A DNA stretch of 64,000 nucleotides, from contig JAZBRI010000010.1 of NCBI GenBank assembly GCA_036874045.1, positions 2,438,001-2,502,000 of the forward strand, read 5' to 3'. Of the stretch, positions 23,801 to 34,438 are shown in pieces (within the stretch, counting starts at the first letter, position 1; the number at the start of each line of letters is the position of its first letter). The stretch comes from Cymodocea nodosa (Eukaryota; Streptophyta; Magnoliopsida; Alismatales; Cymodoceaceae). A program made the translations under genes and the position numbers. The notes under the pieces were generated by a model. It was given only the letters and a program-made list of their open reading frames with translations, made no database searches and was not told the DNA's origin.

Positions 23801-25332
23801 ATTTGACTTAATTTCTTTTCAAGTTTTCTAGCAAGAGAAAATAAAGTCTCATTATCTTCATCAGTTTCAGTATGCTCAAAACTGATGAGTTTATCAGATG
23901 CACTATAAGGAACAATGTCTAGACATACATTATCCTTTGGAAATAAATGCTCATCTGATTTTTCTTTTTTAGTAGACTTTGTTTCCTTAGACATAATTTT
24001 TCTGATTTTTCTTCTTCTATAACAAGTCAATCTCTCTTCTTCAAGTATTGTTGTCTTCACCAAATTTGCTTCCTCTTGATACTTCAAATCTTTAGTGACA
24101 TAAATCTAACCTTTTCTGAGAGCTTTTCCTCGAAAGGTGTTTTTGATCCCTGAAAAAATTGTTCGTTTGATGTGTAGGGATGACTGATCAACGAGAATTC
24201 TATGCCTTTTATATTGTATCTTCATTTCATGCATATCCTCCGCGTTTAATCACTATCAGTCTTCCACTTCTTCACGTCTTTTCTTTTTCCTTCACCGAAA
24301 TACACACATTCTAACCCACATTTACATTTCAAATTTTCTTTAATCATCAATCCTAGATCTCTAAAAACTTTCCTGTAAAATAAACTTTCTCGTCCAAAAT
24401 TTTTCATCAAGTGTAATCAGAAGTCGTTACTTTAATGTTAACTAAACGAGTAAAACAAGTAGATATATAACTTAACATTTCTAACTTAACGAGTTCCTCA
24501 TGTGCCAACTCACGTGACAAATATTGTAGCTAACTCAACGAACTAAGTTCGTGGTGTTATGCTAACTCAACGAATCATCTCCGTTGTGTTACAGATAACT
24601 CAACGAACCAACTTAACCTTTCTTTCGGAAGGTTAAATGCTAACTCACCGATAACAGTTTAAGTTTCAGATAGTTACGGTTGTAAGTCTTCGAAAAACTT
24701 TAACTCACCGATTCAGCAATAAACAAATGTTTTTATAATAAGAATTTTACCACATGCAAAAATAACAACTTAAGTTTATAACGCTAACCTAACGTGTTGC
24801 CTTAGTGTTCAATATAGCAACTCAACGCGTTTAATTATGTTAACTTAAGGAGTTAAACATGTGCACCTCACGTGATACAATATAACATTTGTAACCTTTA
24901 ATTTCACCACATATACAACACTAACTTAACGAGTTCGTCTCTTCTTTTACTCACTAACTTAATGAGTTCGCACGTGACCTATTTTAACCTTTAAGCCTCT
25001 AACTTAACGAGTTCCCATGTGACTTCTATACAAATAATACTCTAACTTAACGAGTTGTCTAAACGTGCACTATTCATGATATAGAAGATATAACTTAAAA
25101 ACATATCATGTTTTTCAATAAAAATATATGTTATCTTAACATTTAGTTAAATGCAATGAAATGACTAGTTATTTAACTTAGTATAATTTCAAATCCAATA
25201 GAGACAAGTATTTATATCAATAAACTTTTTCTGTATTAATTGATGTACTTAATTTCATTTCACAAGCAATAATAATTGAGCAAATATGATTACTTTCATT
25301 TAGCACACATCATCAAAACAAAATACTCAACA
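20893..25332 (-). mobile_element. Inner LTR2 element with TAGCA target duplication (fossil)
   Basis: A 4,440-bp insertion starting TGTAGGATCG and ending ACTCAACA, flanked on both sides by TAGCA (20888-20892 and 25333-25337). In element sense (minus) the right LTR is 5' and the left is 3'; both are incomplete. The only coding content is a third-ORF remnant (22.3-24.1 kb). No protease, RT or integrase trace is seen, so it looks non-autonomous. Between the LTRs about 7 percent of positions differ in a 230-base hand comparison, nearly all transitions. Confidence 0.82.
22330..24090 (-). pseudogene. Third (env-like) ORF of the inner LTR2 element
   Basis: The minus strand codes a Lys/Glu-rich start (RRRKIRKIMSKETKSTKKEK), a Glu/Ser/Thr-rich middle, and the conserved block IRDLFEFQGLIQFL ... 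NRIQINWFDVFTSQL ... KLFFGDVVCRLF ... RAFSVKDLQRF. A Gln/Asn-rich run and the tail LDDMLNDIRNDIRHLGDKI follow. The block matches the third ORF at 9.7-11.9 kb in order and spacing. Its role is unknown; related ORFs occur after pol in plant elements. Fossil. Confidence 0.7.
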
Positions 25333-26003
25333 TAGCAATAACACAATGTCTTATTATTATACTTGATGAAAAATTTTATTTTGCAAGAAATTTTTCAAAA
25401 GATCTAGGATCAATGATTCAAGAAGATTCAAGAAGAAAATGTACACCAAAATGTATGTATTTCGAAATTTGAATTTGAAAGTAAAATAGAAGATGTGAAA
25501 AGTAGATATTGATCATTGATAGACATGAAAAATATACATGCAATGAAAGTTGATTATATAAGGCATAGAATTCTCGTTATTCAAGAGATCTCTACACACT
25601 CAAAGAAATATACTTACAAGGATATACCTCTTAAGAGAAAAGCTCTTAGAAGGAAGAAAATTCAACAATTTCGTTGAAGAGGAGAATGTCAGATATTTGT
25701 CACTGAAGATTTACTAAAGAATAAGAAAAGGAAAATCTCAAACAAGGAGAAATATTTTTAATTCCGTAATTTAATTTTCTTTATTTGTAATTATGAAATT
25801 AATTAGATGAAGCATTGTATCATTATATCATAACATCTAAAATTTCTGAGAAGAATTGAATTGTAATTTGTAATTGAAACCTTGAATATAAAGTATTGAA
25901 TAAAATCGTGTTTTAAATTATTTTAATTTTGAAGTTTTGATTATATATGAAAATATTAAAAAACACAATTCATCTTCTTATTGTATAGTTATTCAATCTT
26001 ACA

Positions 26004-26430
26004 CCAACTATTTCAGTCAATTTATTTCCAAACCCTTCAAAGAATACTATAATGCCACCTTAAAGGTTGTTAAATACCTTAGAAACAACCTAAGTCAAGT
26101 TATCACTTTCTTTAAAAATAATAATTTGGAAACATAATGTTATTGTATTGCTGATTAGAGAAATTACACAAGTCATGAAATCTCTTGTTCCTTTAAAAAC
26201 TAAGAAGCAACACATTGAGTGTAGATTTTTTACAGGAACATAATATAAATTAATGGCTACTTCTACTTGTGAAATGATTACACTGACATATCAAGTATCA
26301 ACCAAGAAAATCATGTTGAGCTTTATTGGGATAACAAAATAGCTCAAAAAATAAAGGATGAACTCATAAAGATGATACGTGCAAAATTAAATAGCAATTT
26401 ACAGATATCTTCGTCAAATCATTGAATAAG
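26004..26430 (+). pseudogene. Ty1/copia pol remnant (RNase H end)
   Basis: Plus-strand translation begins FSQFISKPFKEYYNATLKVVKYL, the copia RNase H lead-in. It continues with the pattern expected for the ...KKQ..ATSTCEM and NK..KHIECR segments near 26190-26300. It directly abuts the end of the older LTR2 copy at 26003, so that element was probably inserted into this one. Fossil, heavily broken. Confidence 0.7.
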
Positions 26431-27148
26431 ATCAAATTTAATCTCATTTTAATAAGTGTCAAGTTTTTACGATTTTTCTCTCTTAAATCTATTGTTTGAT
26501 TCTTTTAATTCTTAAGGCCTTTTTTGCAACTTTTCACTGTTAACGGTCAGGATGTAATTGCGTTAAATGGTTGTGATTTTACTTCTCATTGCATACAATT
26601 GTCACGAATCCTAACGAATGAACGCACACTCATTTTTCCCCCCTCGAAGAAATCTCTTACCATTTTTTATCGCTAATTCAAAATCTATGCAAAATGAAGA
26701 TTTGAATATTTCGACAAAAAAAAGTGATCTCATCGTGAAATTTTGTAATGTGAGTGAAATTATTATTATTTAGTATTTTAATTATATATATATGTAGCAT
26801 ATTTACTAAAAAGGTCATGAAACTTGACGGTCAAAACCGAAATGGCCCATGCATGCACGTGATGTGTTTCATCGTATCGAGAATTACCGTCGTCGGAGAG
26901 AAGATGCTTAAGACCGCGTGGACGGTGACCGACGTGGAATTGGGCCATGGAGAGGTCGGCAGGCGGAAACGAGGAGGAATAAGGTATGGCAAGAACGCAC
27001 GCACCATACCGCATATAAATTTTTTTTTTAAAGAGTGTTTAATGAATAGGGCTTGGATTCTTAAAAATCAGACCTAAGACCTGACTCAGCAGATCTGCAC
27101 TCTTTATGAGGTCTAGGTACCTTAAAGATACAAAAAAATATTATATAC

Positions 27149-27202
<54 letters not shown>

Positions 27203-27700
27203 AACAAGAGTGAAAGCTGAAACATGCAAGTTCTCTTATCCAATTCAGAAAAAAGGTAAAATACGATGAATGATTGTTAAAATGGAACGGCATGGATGAA
27301 ACCCGCAGAAAATACTTCCGATATGATAAAAGCAAAAGTAATTTATAGATTAATATATTCCACCTCACTTATCTTCGTCCCAAGCGAAGTCGACAACTTT
27401 AGATGGGACCTCCAACATAACTAAATCGAAAATTACAATTCTTCTGAAAGAAATATCACATGGGGATTTTTATGAATCACCACGACGTAAACTGCTGTCG
27501 GTAGTCGTCAAATTATGCTTTGTGTCGGCGTCGATTCTCGAATCAAGCCACGAGAACATCACCCACCGTACGACCGCAATCAATCAGACACCCAGATGAC
27601 TGTGAAGCTCCACCCTCAACCAATCAATCAACCACAAGTATCGATGGTTCAAGTATTTTTACCTCCTCACACCATTGAACATTTTCACTCCCCCTCCTCC
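26431..27700. other. Intergenic region upstream of the epimerase gene
   Basis: No convincing gene. A moderately GC-rich patch (26820-27010) interrupts the AT-rich sequence. Open frames on both strands here overlap each other and show no family features. The distal promoter of the downstream gene may lie here. Confidence 0.5.
27142..27200. repeat. Compound microsatellite (AT)n(AG)n
   Basis: About 8 AT units run directly into about 19 AG units, 0.7 kb upstream of the epimerase start codon. Perfect repeat, so likely length-polymorphic. Confidence 0.95.
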
Positions 27701-27709
27701 TTTATATGC

Positions 27710-27720
27710 ATCCATCAGTC
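27710..27720 (+). promoter_or_regulatory. Probable TATA box of the epimerase gene
   Basis: TTTATATGCA follows a C/T-rich stretch, about 175 bases before the start codon. With a start site about 30 bases downstream the leader would be near 145 bases. Inferred from position and sequence only. Confidence 0.45.
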
Positions 27721-27889
27721 CAACCTCGCCCCCTCCGGTCTATACCACCCGCACCAAGCAAGCCCCCCAACACCGTTGGTTCTCTCCACCGCTCTGCCCG
27801 AAAATTCCATTCCCGAGAAACCCCAATTGGAATCCCTGCTTACCCAAGCATTCCTCCGGAATCTTCAAAACCCAACTCGGAGCACAGCC

Positions 27890-29374
27890 ATGGGTTTCCC
27901 ACTGGACACCAGCAAGACCACCAAGCTCGAGAGGTACAACAGCGACCTCCGCCGGGTGAACAGCACCAAGCTGCTCACCCCCACCAGCAAACTTCTCTTC
28001 CGTGCCACCCTCCTTACCGCCGTCGTGCTCATCCTCTTTTTCACCCTCAACCACCCTTCCCTCTCCACCACCTCCACTCGCCACCCGAGGAGCCTCCTCT
28101 CCTCCTCCTCATCCTCCTTCGCGTCCGCTGCCGGTGGCGCCGCTTGGGAGTGGCAGGTCCGGCAGTCCGCAACCCCCCCGAGCCCCACCGGAATCTCCGT
28201 CCTCGTCACCGGCGCTGCCGGGTTCGTCGGGAGCCACTGCTCCCTGGCGCTCAAGAAGCGAGGCGATGGCGTCCTGGGACTGGACAACTTCAACTCCTAC
28301 TACGACCCCTCCCTCAAGAGGGCACGCCAGTCTCTCCTCCTCAAGCACGGCGTCTTCATCGTCGACGCCGACATCAACGACGGGCCCCTCCTAAAGAAGA
28401 TCTTCGAGGTCGTGCCCTTCACGCACGTCCTCCACCTGGCGGCCCAGGCGGGGGTCCGGTACGCCATGAAGAACCCGCAGTCCTACGTTCACTCCAACAT
28501 CGCCGGCTTCGTCAACCTGCTAGAGGTCGCTGCCAAGCAAGCCGACCCACAGCCCGCCATTGTGTGGGCCTCCTCCTCCTCCGTCTACGGGCTGAACACG
28601 GTGAATCCCTTCTCCGAGTCGGACCGGACGGACCGACCCGCCAGCCTCTACGCCGCCACGAAGAAGGCGGACGAGGAGATCGCCCACACCTACAACCATA
28701 TCTACGGTCTTTCGCTCACCGGGCTCCGATTTTTCACGGTCTACGGGCCGTGGGGGAGGCCGGACATGGCCTACTTCTCGTTTACCAAGGACATTCTCAA
28801 CGGGAAGCCCATCACGGTGTTCCAGGCGGCCGAGGGCGAGAGGGAGGTCGCAAGGTGCCTACCTTTTCTCCTCTGTTTTACTGTACTTGACATTTTAGAG
28901 GACTGTATAAAATATTCCATTGAAGGGTAGGAAAGTCCATGATTTGATTCATCGTCATCACCAAACAGGGACTTCACCTTCATCAACGACGTTGTCGGTG
29001 GCTGCCTGGGTGCTCTCGACACGGCGGAGAAGAGCACCGGAATTCCCGGGGGAGGGAAGAAACGGGGCCCGGCGCAGCTGAGGGTGTACAACCTTGGCAA
29101 CACATCGCCGGTGCCGGTGAGCAAGCTGGTGGCGATACTGGAGGGGTTGCTGGGGACCAAGGCGAAGAAGCAGATCATGAGGATGCCTGGGAACGGCGAT
29201 GTCCCCTACACCCACGCCAACGTCAGCCTCGCCCACAGGGACTTCGGATACAAGCCCACCACCGACCTTGCCACCGGCCTCCGGAAGTTCGTGAAGTGGT
29301 ACGTGGGCTACTATGGGATCGAAAGCAAGGGCAGGAGTGCTTCTCCCGCCGACGGGGTGGCCTTGTCGGCGTAA
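27890..29374 (+). CDS. GAE: UDP-glucuronate 4-epimerase (GAE), two exons
   Basis: Type II Golgi membrane enzyme of the short-chain dehydrogenase superfamily. It interconverts UDP-glucuronate and UDP-galacturonate, the sugar donor for pectin. Coding exons are 27890-28854 and 28969-29374, joining in phase as Arg-Asp (AG|G) to give 456 aa, the normal family length. The start MGFPLDTSKTTKLERYN is the conserved N terminus, so the in-frame upstream codons from 27515 are leader. Features: membrane anchor about residues 42-60 (LLFRATLLTAVVLILFFTL), NAD-binding GAAGFVGSH at about 115, SSSSVYG, and catalytic YAATKK. The C-terminal exon has NLGNTSPVPVSKLV and the YKPTTDLATGLRKFVKWYVGYYG end. Third codon positions are strongly GC-rich, unlike the other genes here. 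The 114-bp intron is AT-rich with GT-AG ends. Arabidopsis GAE genes are, to my knowledge, intronless. Confidence 0.95.
28855..28968 (+). other. Intron of the GAE gene
   Basis: GTGCCT at the donor and ACCAAACAG at the acceptor. Its AT content contrasts sharply with both exons. If retained, translation ends after about 25 extra residues and the C-terminal third of the epimerase is lost. Confidence 0.88.
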
Positions 29375-32300
29375 GCCAATTATTTGCTCCGGTCGTCATC
29401 GCCCCTGCAATTGTGCATAAAAACCACAGACATGGGTAAAAAATTCGTTGAATGGGATGAGGAAGTCTTTTGGATCTTCTCTGTTTAGTGACCAAATAAT
29501 AAACCAAGGTGGGGGGAGTGAATTGGAGAGGAAGGTGGATCACAACAAGGCTGTGGTTGAATAAGATCACAAGGATGATGTGATGTCACGGCTTGGTTCT
29601 TGCTTGCGTGTTTGCTTACTTTCTTCTTCTCCCGTAGCTGTTCATTTTGTTCTTCTTCATCTTCAACATCAACTGTAAAACTTATTCTTCTGCCATAAAT
29701 GGTATTGGCTGGTGGATGCAAATCTACAGTCATGTTATATGAAAGTGGAGTGTAGTGATCAATATTGGTTTCTTGTGAAATATATGATTTCAACCTGTGC
29801 TTGTTCTTTGTATAACAATTCAACAGAAATACAAGGTCAAGTTTTTATGTATGCCGTCCAATATTACCGAGTGTGTATATACCCTACCTATCATCTTACA
29901 TTTTAAGAGTAAATATACAAAGACAGAACAAATATGAAGGATACACACGCGACATCAAAAAGATCAGAGATATTACTGCCAATATGGCAAGTTGGTGAGG
30001 AATATGCAGGCAAGTAACCCTTTGGTTAAACAATAAATGATAATTTTTAAGAGAAGTTTACAGAAGATACAAGTAAGTTGAATTCAAAAAATAAGAGGAA
30101 ATAATAATTACATGATTCATGTCACTTCCATTCAGTCGGCAAATGAATAAAAATGGTAAGGATTCATCTCGTACATGGTCTGGAAAAGTCCATCCCATAC
30201 ACATCTTTACCTCTGGAGGATGTTCCAAGCATTCATATTTACTACCTCATTGAGGTCAACTAATGAATATTCCCCTTTCAGAAAATAATAATAATAATAA
30301 TGTCACATCCTAGGGATGTTTTCGGTAACCCAAGTTTCTTTTCTTCCAAATAGACAAGTGCAAGATTAACGATCCTAGCTGTTCTTGACAAGTGCTTTGA
30401 CAGCTGAATCAAAAAACCAAAACAGCGAACCACCTCTCAAAGTAAGGCTATGGACAATAAAATAATAATAGAATTTCTGTTAATGAAAATAATAATAGAG
30501 TTGATCTTCTATTTTATCAAAAACAGATCATGATTTTTTAATTTAAATAAAAATAATATTATCAAAAAAAAAAAAAAAAAAAACTTTCATAAAATGCTAG
30601 CCTAAAGTTAGATCATGAGCTAAGATGAAACGTCATGGCTAAGCTGGAGCTAAACCAGAGGGGAAACATACCCCATGGATCGTACCCAGTTCAGAATCTT
30701 CATTGGGGTTAGGGAATTAAATAAAGATGTCATTATGTCACCACTTTAATGAATCCCATGTCAACAAGGAACGGAAATTAAAAAAAAAGATGACTTACCT
30801 GTGTACTTCTCATTATGTCTACTTTCCTTTTACATGGCAATGGAAACGAGAGGTGCGGTGATGGGGATGTGCCACCACCCCAAATCACACAATCCACGAT
30901 GTCGCCATGTGCCATGGTTGAGCTTCTCTCTCCTTCCCTCCCACGGCCACCACCACCCTCCACACAGGCATCTCCGGGCAAGAGACAACATGTAACCATG
31001 GGCAAGTGGGGCGAGAGTGTCCTACCGTCCTTGCTCAATGTCCTGCTTTCCTGGCTTCATTGACGGATTCCACCAATAAAACGCATTTAGAACGGCGTAG
31101 GAGGATGCCAAGTAATGAACCCAACCACCAATCTTGTGTTACAGAAAGAAGTTCATAACTGACTGGCTGATACCACCAACTTATCTGAACTGGAAGTGTC
31201 TGCCTACTCAAATGATGGTTTTCTTTTGTTCTTCCCGAGCTTGACACAAGGGTAACACTTTGGATGGATTTAAATTTAGAACCTTTTTTTTTTTACTTTG
31301 AAATGAAAAATCAATTGTAATTTATCACTTTCACAATAACCATACCTCAATTTTTAAGAAGTAATTCATCATGAAGGGAAAACAAAACCTTGATCAGAAA
31401 TTCAAGTAAAAATACTATGATTAATTATCAACAAATAATCAGAGAAAAGAACCACGCATCTTTAATGGAATTAAGTATGCTATTCATTGAAAGGATCTAC
31501 CTGTTTGTTCAAATGAGAATTTTCCACCACTTGTTGGGTGAGACTAGATTGGATCATGTTGCATGAATGGGCTCCCATGACCATCGGCCTGTCAGTGGTA
31601 TGCATTCAAGTGAAGTGGACGTGTCGAATAAATTCTTCACAAATATTCAAATGTTTGTTAAACCAAATAAAAACTTCCAATGGTGAGGCTTGACGTTAGG
31701 TCAAAATAGTGTGATTTTTTTTCCCCTCAAACCGTACCCAAGATTGGGCATATCATAAGGTTCTGAGCCATCTTCACGTCGAACCTATTTCCTTCTCATA
31801 TTTTTGGCTATTCATAATAAATGAAGGAAATGCATAGTGTAATCGATCCAAAGTGTATTTACGGGCTCATACATGCATGACAGTTGAATACATTCAACAT
31901 AAAATAAGGTGGGCATACAAACTAAACAGTTGACAAGGAAATTCAAAAATTAAGAATAACTTTCACTTTGGAGAAGTTTTCTTTTTCACAAAATAGTCTC
32001 CAATCTATTCATGAGGTGGAGACCCAAAACTACGAAAAAGAGTAAATCAAAGAGGACAAGACCAGTCCCAAAGGCAAAGAAAAACTCCCTTAACCATATC
32101 GTATATGGTGTAAACCAATCTGCAACAAAAACCTCCTTAGAAACTTTGGTGGGATTTTCTTGCCCGTGGGCTTTCATTATATGTTAAACCATTGTGGAGT
32201 TTTTAACCAAATGATGTTCAAGATTCTTGTACCTTTAGGCACCAACAATGGACTGAAAAGGTAATTGCATCAAAGATTTCACACTCTTCACCTCCAACGC

Positions 32301-33228
32301 CTATCCAAAGGACATTTAAACAATTTTGTAATAACTGAACAAAGAATTTAAAGAAAATAACTGAAACTTGTTATGCTAACACTATTTAGCCACGACCAAC
32401 CCTTTCTACCATTCCTCTTCCATAACCATTTACAATATTGTACAGGCAAAATTATATGTGCCTTTTGCTTGTGCTCATAAGGGATTATACCATCTACATT
32501 TTAAACCTAATTCGTACTCAAAATTATTGGTTAGTCCTTAGAAGCAGACAAATGTGAAAATTTTGCCTTCCAGAAGAAAGATGATAGAAAGCTCGAGGAA
32601 AATTTTATGATATAATATCGATCAAGAAACACAATACAGAACACAAACGGAAAACACAATACATATCGCAAGGTAACGGAAAACCTAAATATAACGCATT
32701 AATTTTCTTATTTAAAGATAAAAAGTCAAAAAAAATTATACACTTATGTTTTTATTCCTAACAGAAAAAAAATCAAAGGGAACAACGATAAAACATACAA
32801 CAATTAGCGACATAAAACATTACCGTACTGTCCTGTCTTTCCTTTTTCAACATAGAAATCAAGAACAAAATTATATAATACTACTGTTTGGAGTCAAATT
32901 TTTATTTTGTCACACAACAAAAGGAATCTTCGAAACTTCGACATAGAATTCACAATAACTTTTTGCACAGCAGACAATTAGAGGTGTGAACAAAAATAAC
33001 CAAAATTGTAGGGTATAATAAGCTACCAACTGCACTGGGAAAAAGTTTTATGTCTTGAAGTTCAGTTCATTTAAAGCCACATCAACAAAGAAATATTAGA
33101 AAAACTGGAAAATTCACATCCCTGTGATAACAATAATATGCCCTTAAATCATACACCAGTCACTGGAACGGGCAGAATGCCGTGCTTATCCAAAAGACAT
33201 GCAAAAAATAACAAATCGTAGCCATTTT
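29375..33228. other. Intergenic region between GAE and the RRM gene
   Basis: Mostly AT-rich and without a supportable gene. It includes the GAE 3' flank, a 20-base poly-A run near 30566, and an isolated C-rich patch (30830-31060). Overlapping open frames in that patch on both strands show no conserved feature. The end near 33000-33228 is the likely 3' UTR of the RRM gene. Confidence 0.5.
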
Positions 33229-33918
33229 CTAGTAACCACCCTGGCCAGGTGTACCATCGTTATATCCTCCACCATACCCACCACCAAAAGGCCGATCATT
33301 AGCCACACTTACACGAATATTTCGGCCATTTAGATCCTGAAAAACAAAGCATATGTTATATAATTATACTAATGCGAGCATTTTGCTGAAAATGTATTCC
33401 TTATAGTCAATTCAAGGTAGCACAAACCTGGCCATCCATGCCTGACATGGCTTGGTTTGCAGATTCATCAGTGGTGAAATCAACAAATCCAAAACCCCTC
33501 GATCTACCAGTGTTTCTATCAACAATTATTCTTGCTGAAAAAGAAATTCAAGTTTGATATCAATCAAACACAATTTATCACTTTCTTTGCCTCGATGAAG
33601 TACCAAACTAGAGACTTACCATAAGTCACTTCCCCAAAACTTGCGAATGCATCTCTGAGTGTTTGCTCGTCGGTTGCATATGACAAATCTAATAGAGACC
33701 ACCAATAAAATTATAAAGAAAAAGCCAAATAGCCCAGCAGTAAATGTCAAGAAATCCAAGTGTGAGCCTTTGGAAACAAACTCACTTCCAATGAAAAGCT
33801 TTGTTGACATGCATCGGATAACATTAAACTTGTTCACTTCAGAAGCACACCCAGTAACTGAAGTACTTCTTTGCATGCCTTGCCGTAGAAGGCCACCAAC
33901 TTTGCTAAACATTGCCAT
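33229..33918 (-). CDS. Glycine-rich RNA-binding protein, probably mitochondrial, four exons
   Basis: Small RRM protein of the plant organelle glycine-rich class, which binds RNA and in plants contributes to mitochondrial RNA processing or editing. Coding exons on the minus strand are 33786-33918, 33620-33688, 33428-33534 and 33229-33336. All junctions are GT-AG and in phase, giving 138 aa. The N terminus (MAMFSKVGGLLRQGMQRSTS) is Arg/Ser-rich with no acidic residue in its first 25, as in mitochondrial presequences. A single RRM spans about residues 40-118 with RNP2 LFIGNL and RNP1 RGFGFVDF. A short Gly/Tyr tail (FGGGYGGGYNDGTPGQGGY) ends the protein. A CAG acceptor 8 bases upstream of the ATG (near 33927) indicates a leader intron, so the first exon lies further upstream. 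Confidence 0.92.
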
Positions 33919-34438
33919 CTTCAAATCTGTCGAGCAACAGAAATAGCGAAGCTGATAAATATAATTTGATAATAATATTGGGAATTATGATTGCTCAAAA
34001 GTGTATTATTTGGTTAGAGAGTCTTAACTACCCAATAACTTCAATAAATCATTAAAAGAATTACTCCCTCAAGGTGAAAGGCTTAAATCAACCATTGGTG
34101 GGAAATCAACCTCTCACCACAACAAAAAGAAAAAAACTAAAACTGGCTAACGTTTTTCTTAAACCAAAGAGCAGTACTAACAATGCCAAGAAAATCAACC
34201 CAATGTAATGACTTGCTTCAACCAAAGAAACATTAAGACAAGAGCAATGAAATCAGCACCGTCACATCCCACAAAATTCAAAAAATGATAACTGTCAGAA
34301 TATTAGAAAGGAAATTTACATTAAAAATAAAAATAAAATGTGAAAAGTTTTCCATCTAATATTATAAGCTAGATACCTGCTAAAAGAGGTTAACAATTAA
34401 TAAACAAAACAATAACAACCAAATCAAAATGTCTAGTA
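33919..34438 (-). other. Probable leader intron of the RRM gene
   Basis: AT-rich sequence directly upstream of the coding start, entered through the acceptor TGCTCGACAG. No coding sequence is seen. The first, non-coding exon may be the GC-rich block in the repeat beginning at 34439. Confidence 0.5.

Larger units (their letters stand above)
19335..26003 (+). mobile_element. Older LTR2 element, plus orientation, interrupted (fossil)
   Basis: Visible parts are: the last 15 bases of its 5' LTR (19335-19349), a short internal region with the tail of the third ORF (about 19540-19690, ending IRHLGDKICDTIGNILRRNR), a purine tract before the LTR (20104-20125, CATCATCAAAAATAGAGAGAT) and its 3' LTR. 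That LTR begins TGTTGAGTATT at 20126 and ends ...CAATCTTACA at 26003. The LTR is split at 20892/25338 by the inner LTR2 element. No pol is seen. Purine tract and LTR ends resemble SIRE/Maximus Ty1/copia elements, but family assignment rests on that only. Broken. Confidence 0.75.

Noticed and set aside
26754-27077. 107-aa frame upstream of the epimerase
   Set aside because: Overlaps an equally open minus-strand frame, lacks family features and crosses an A/T-rich boundary.
27515-27889. In-frame N-terminal extension of the epimerase
   Set aside because: The family N terminus begins at MGFPLDTSKTTKLE (27890) and a TATA-like site lies inside the extension, so these codons are leader.
27706-28890. 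394-aa Pro/Arg-rich open frame
   Set aside because: It is the +1 frame of the GC-rich epimerase exon; the peptide is low-complexity and the GAE frame has full family motifs.
30778-31063. Overlapping frames in a C-rich patch
   Set aside because: Both strands are open because of composition; no conserved motif, splice structure or start context supports a gene.
31986-32177. 63-aa frame with a hydrophobic segment
   Set aside because: Short, with no conservation signal or flanking gene structure; expected by chance in AT-rich DNA.
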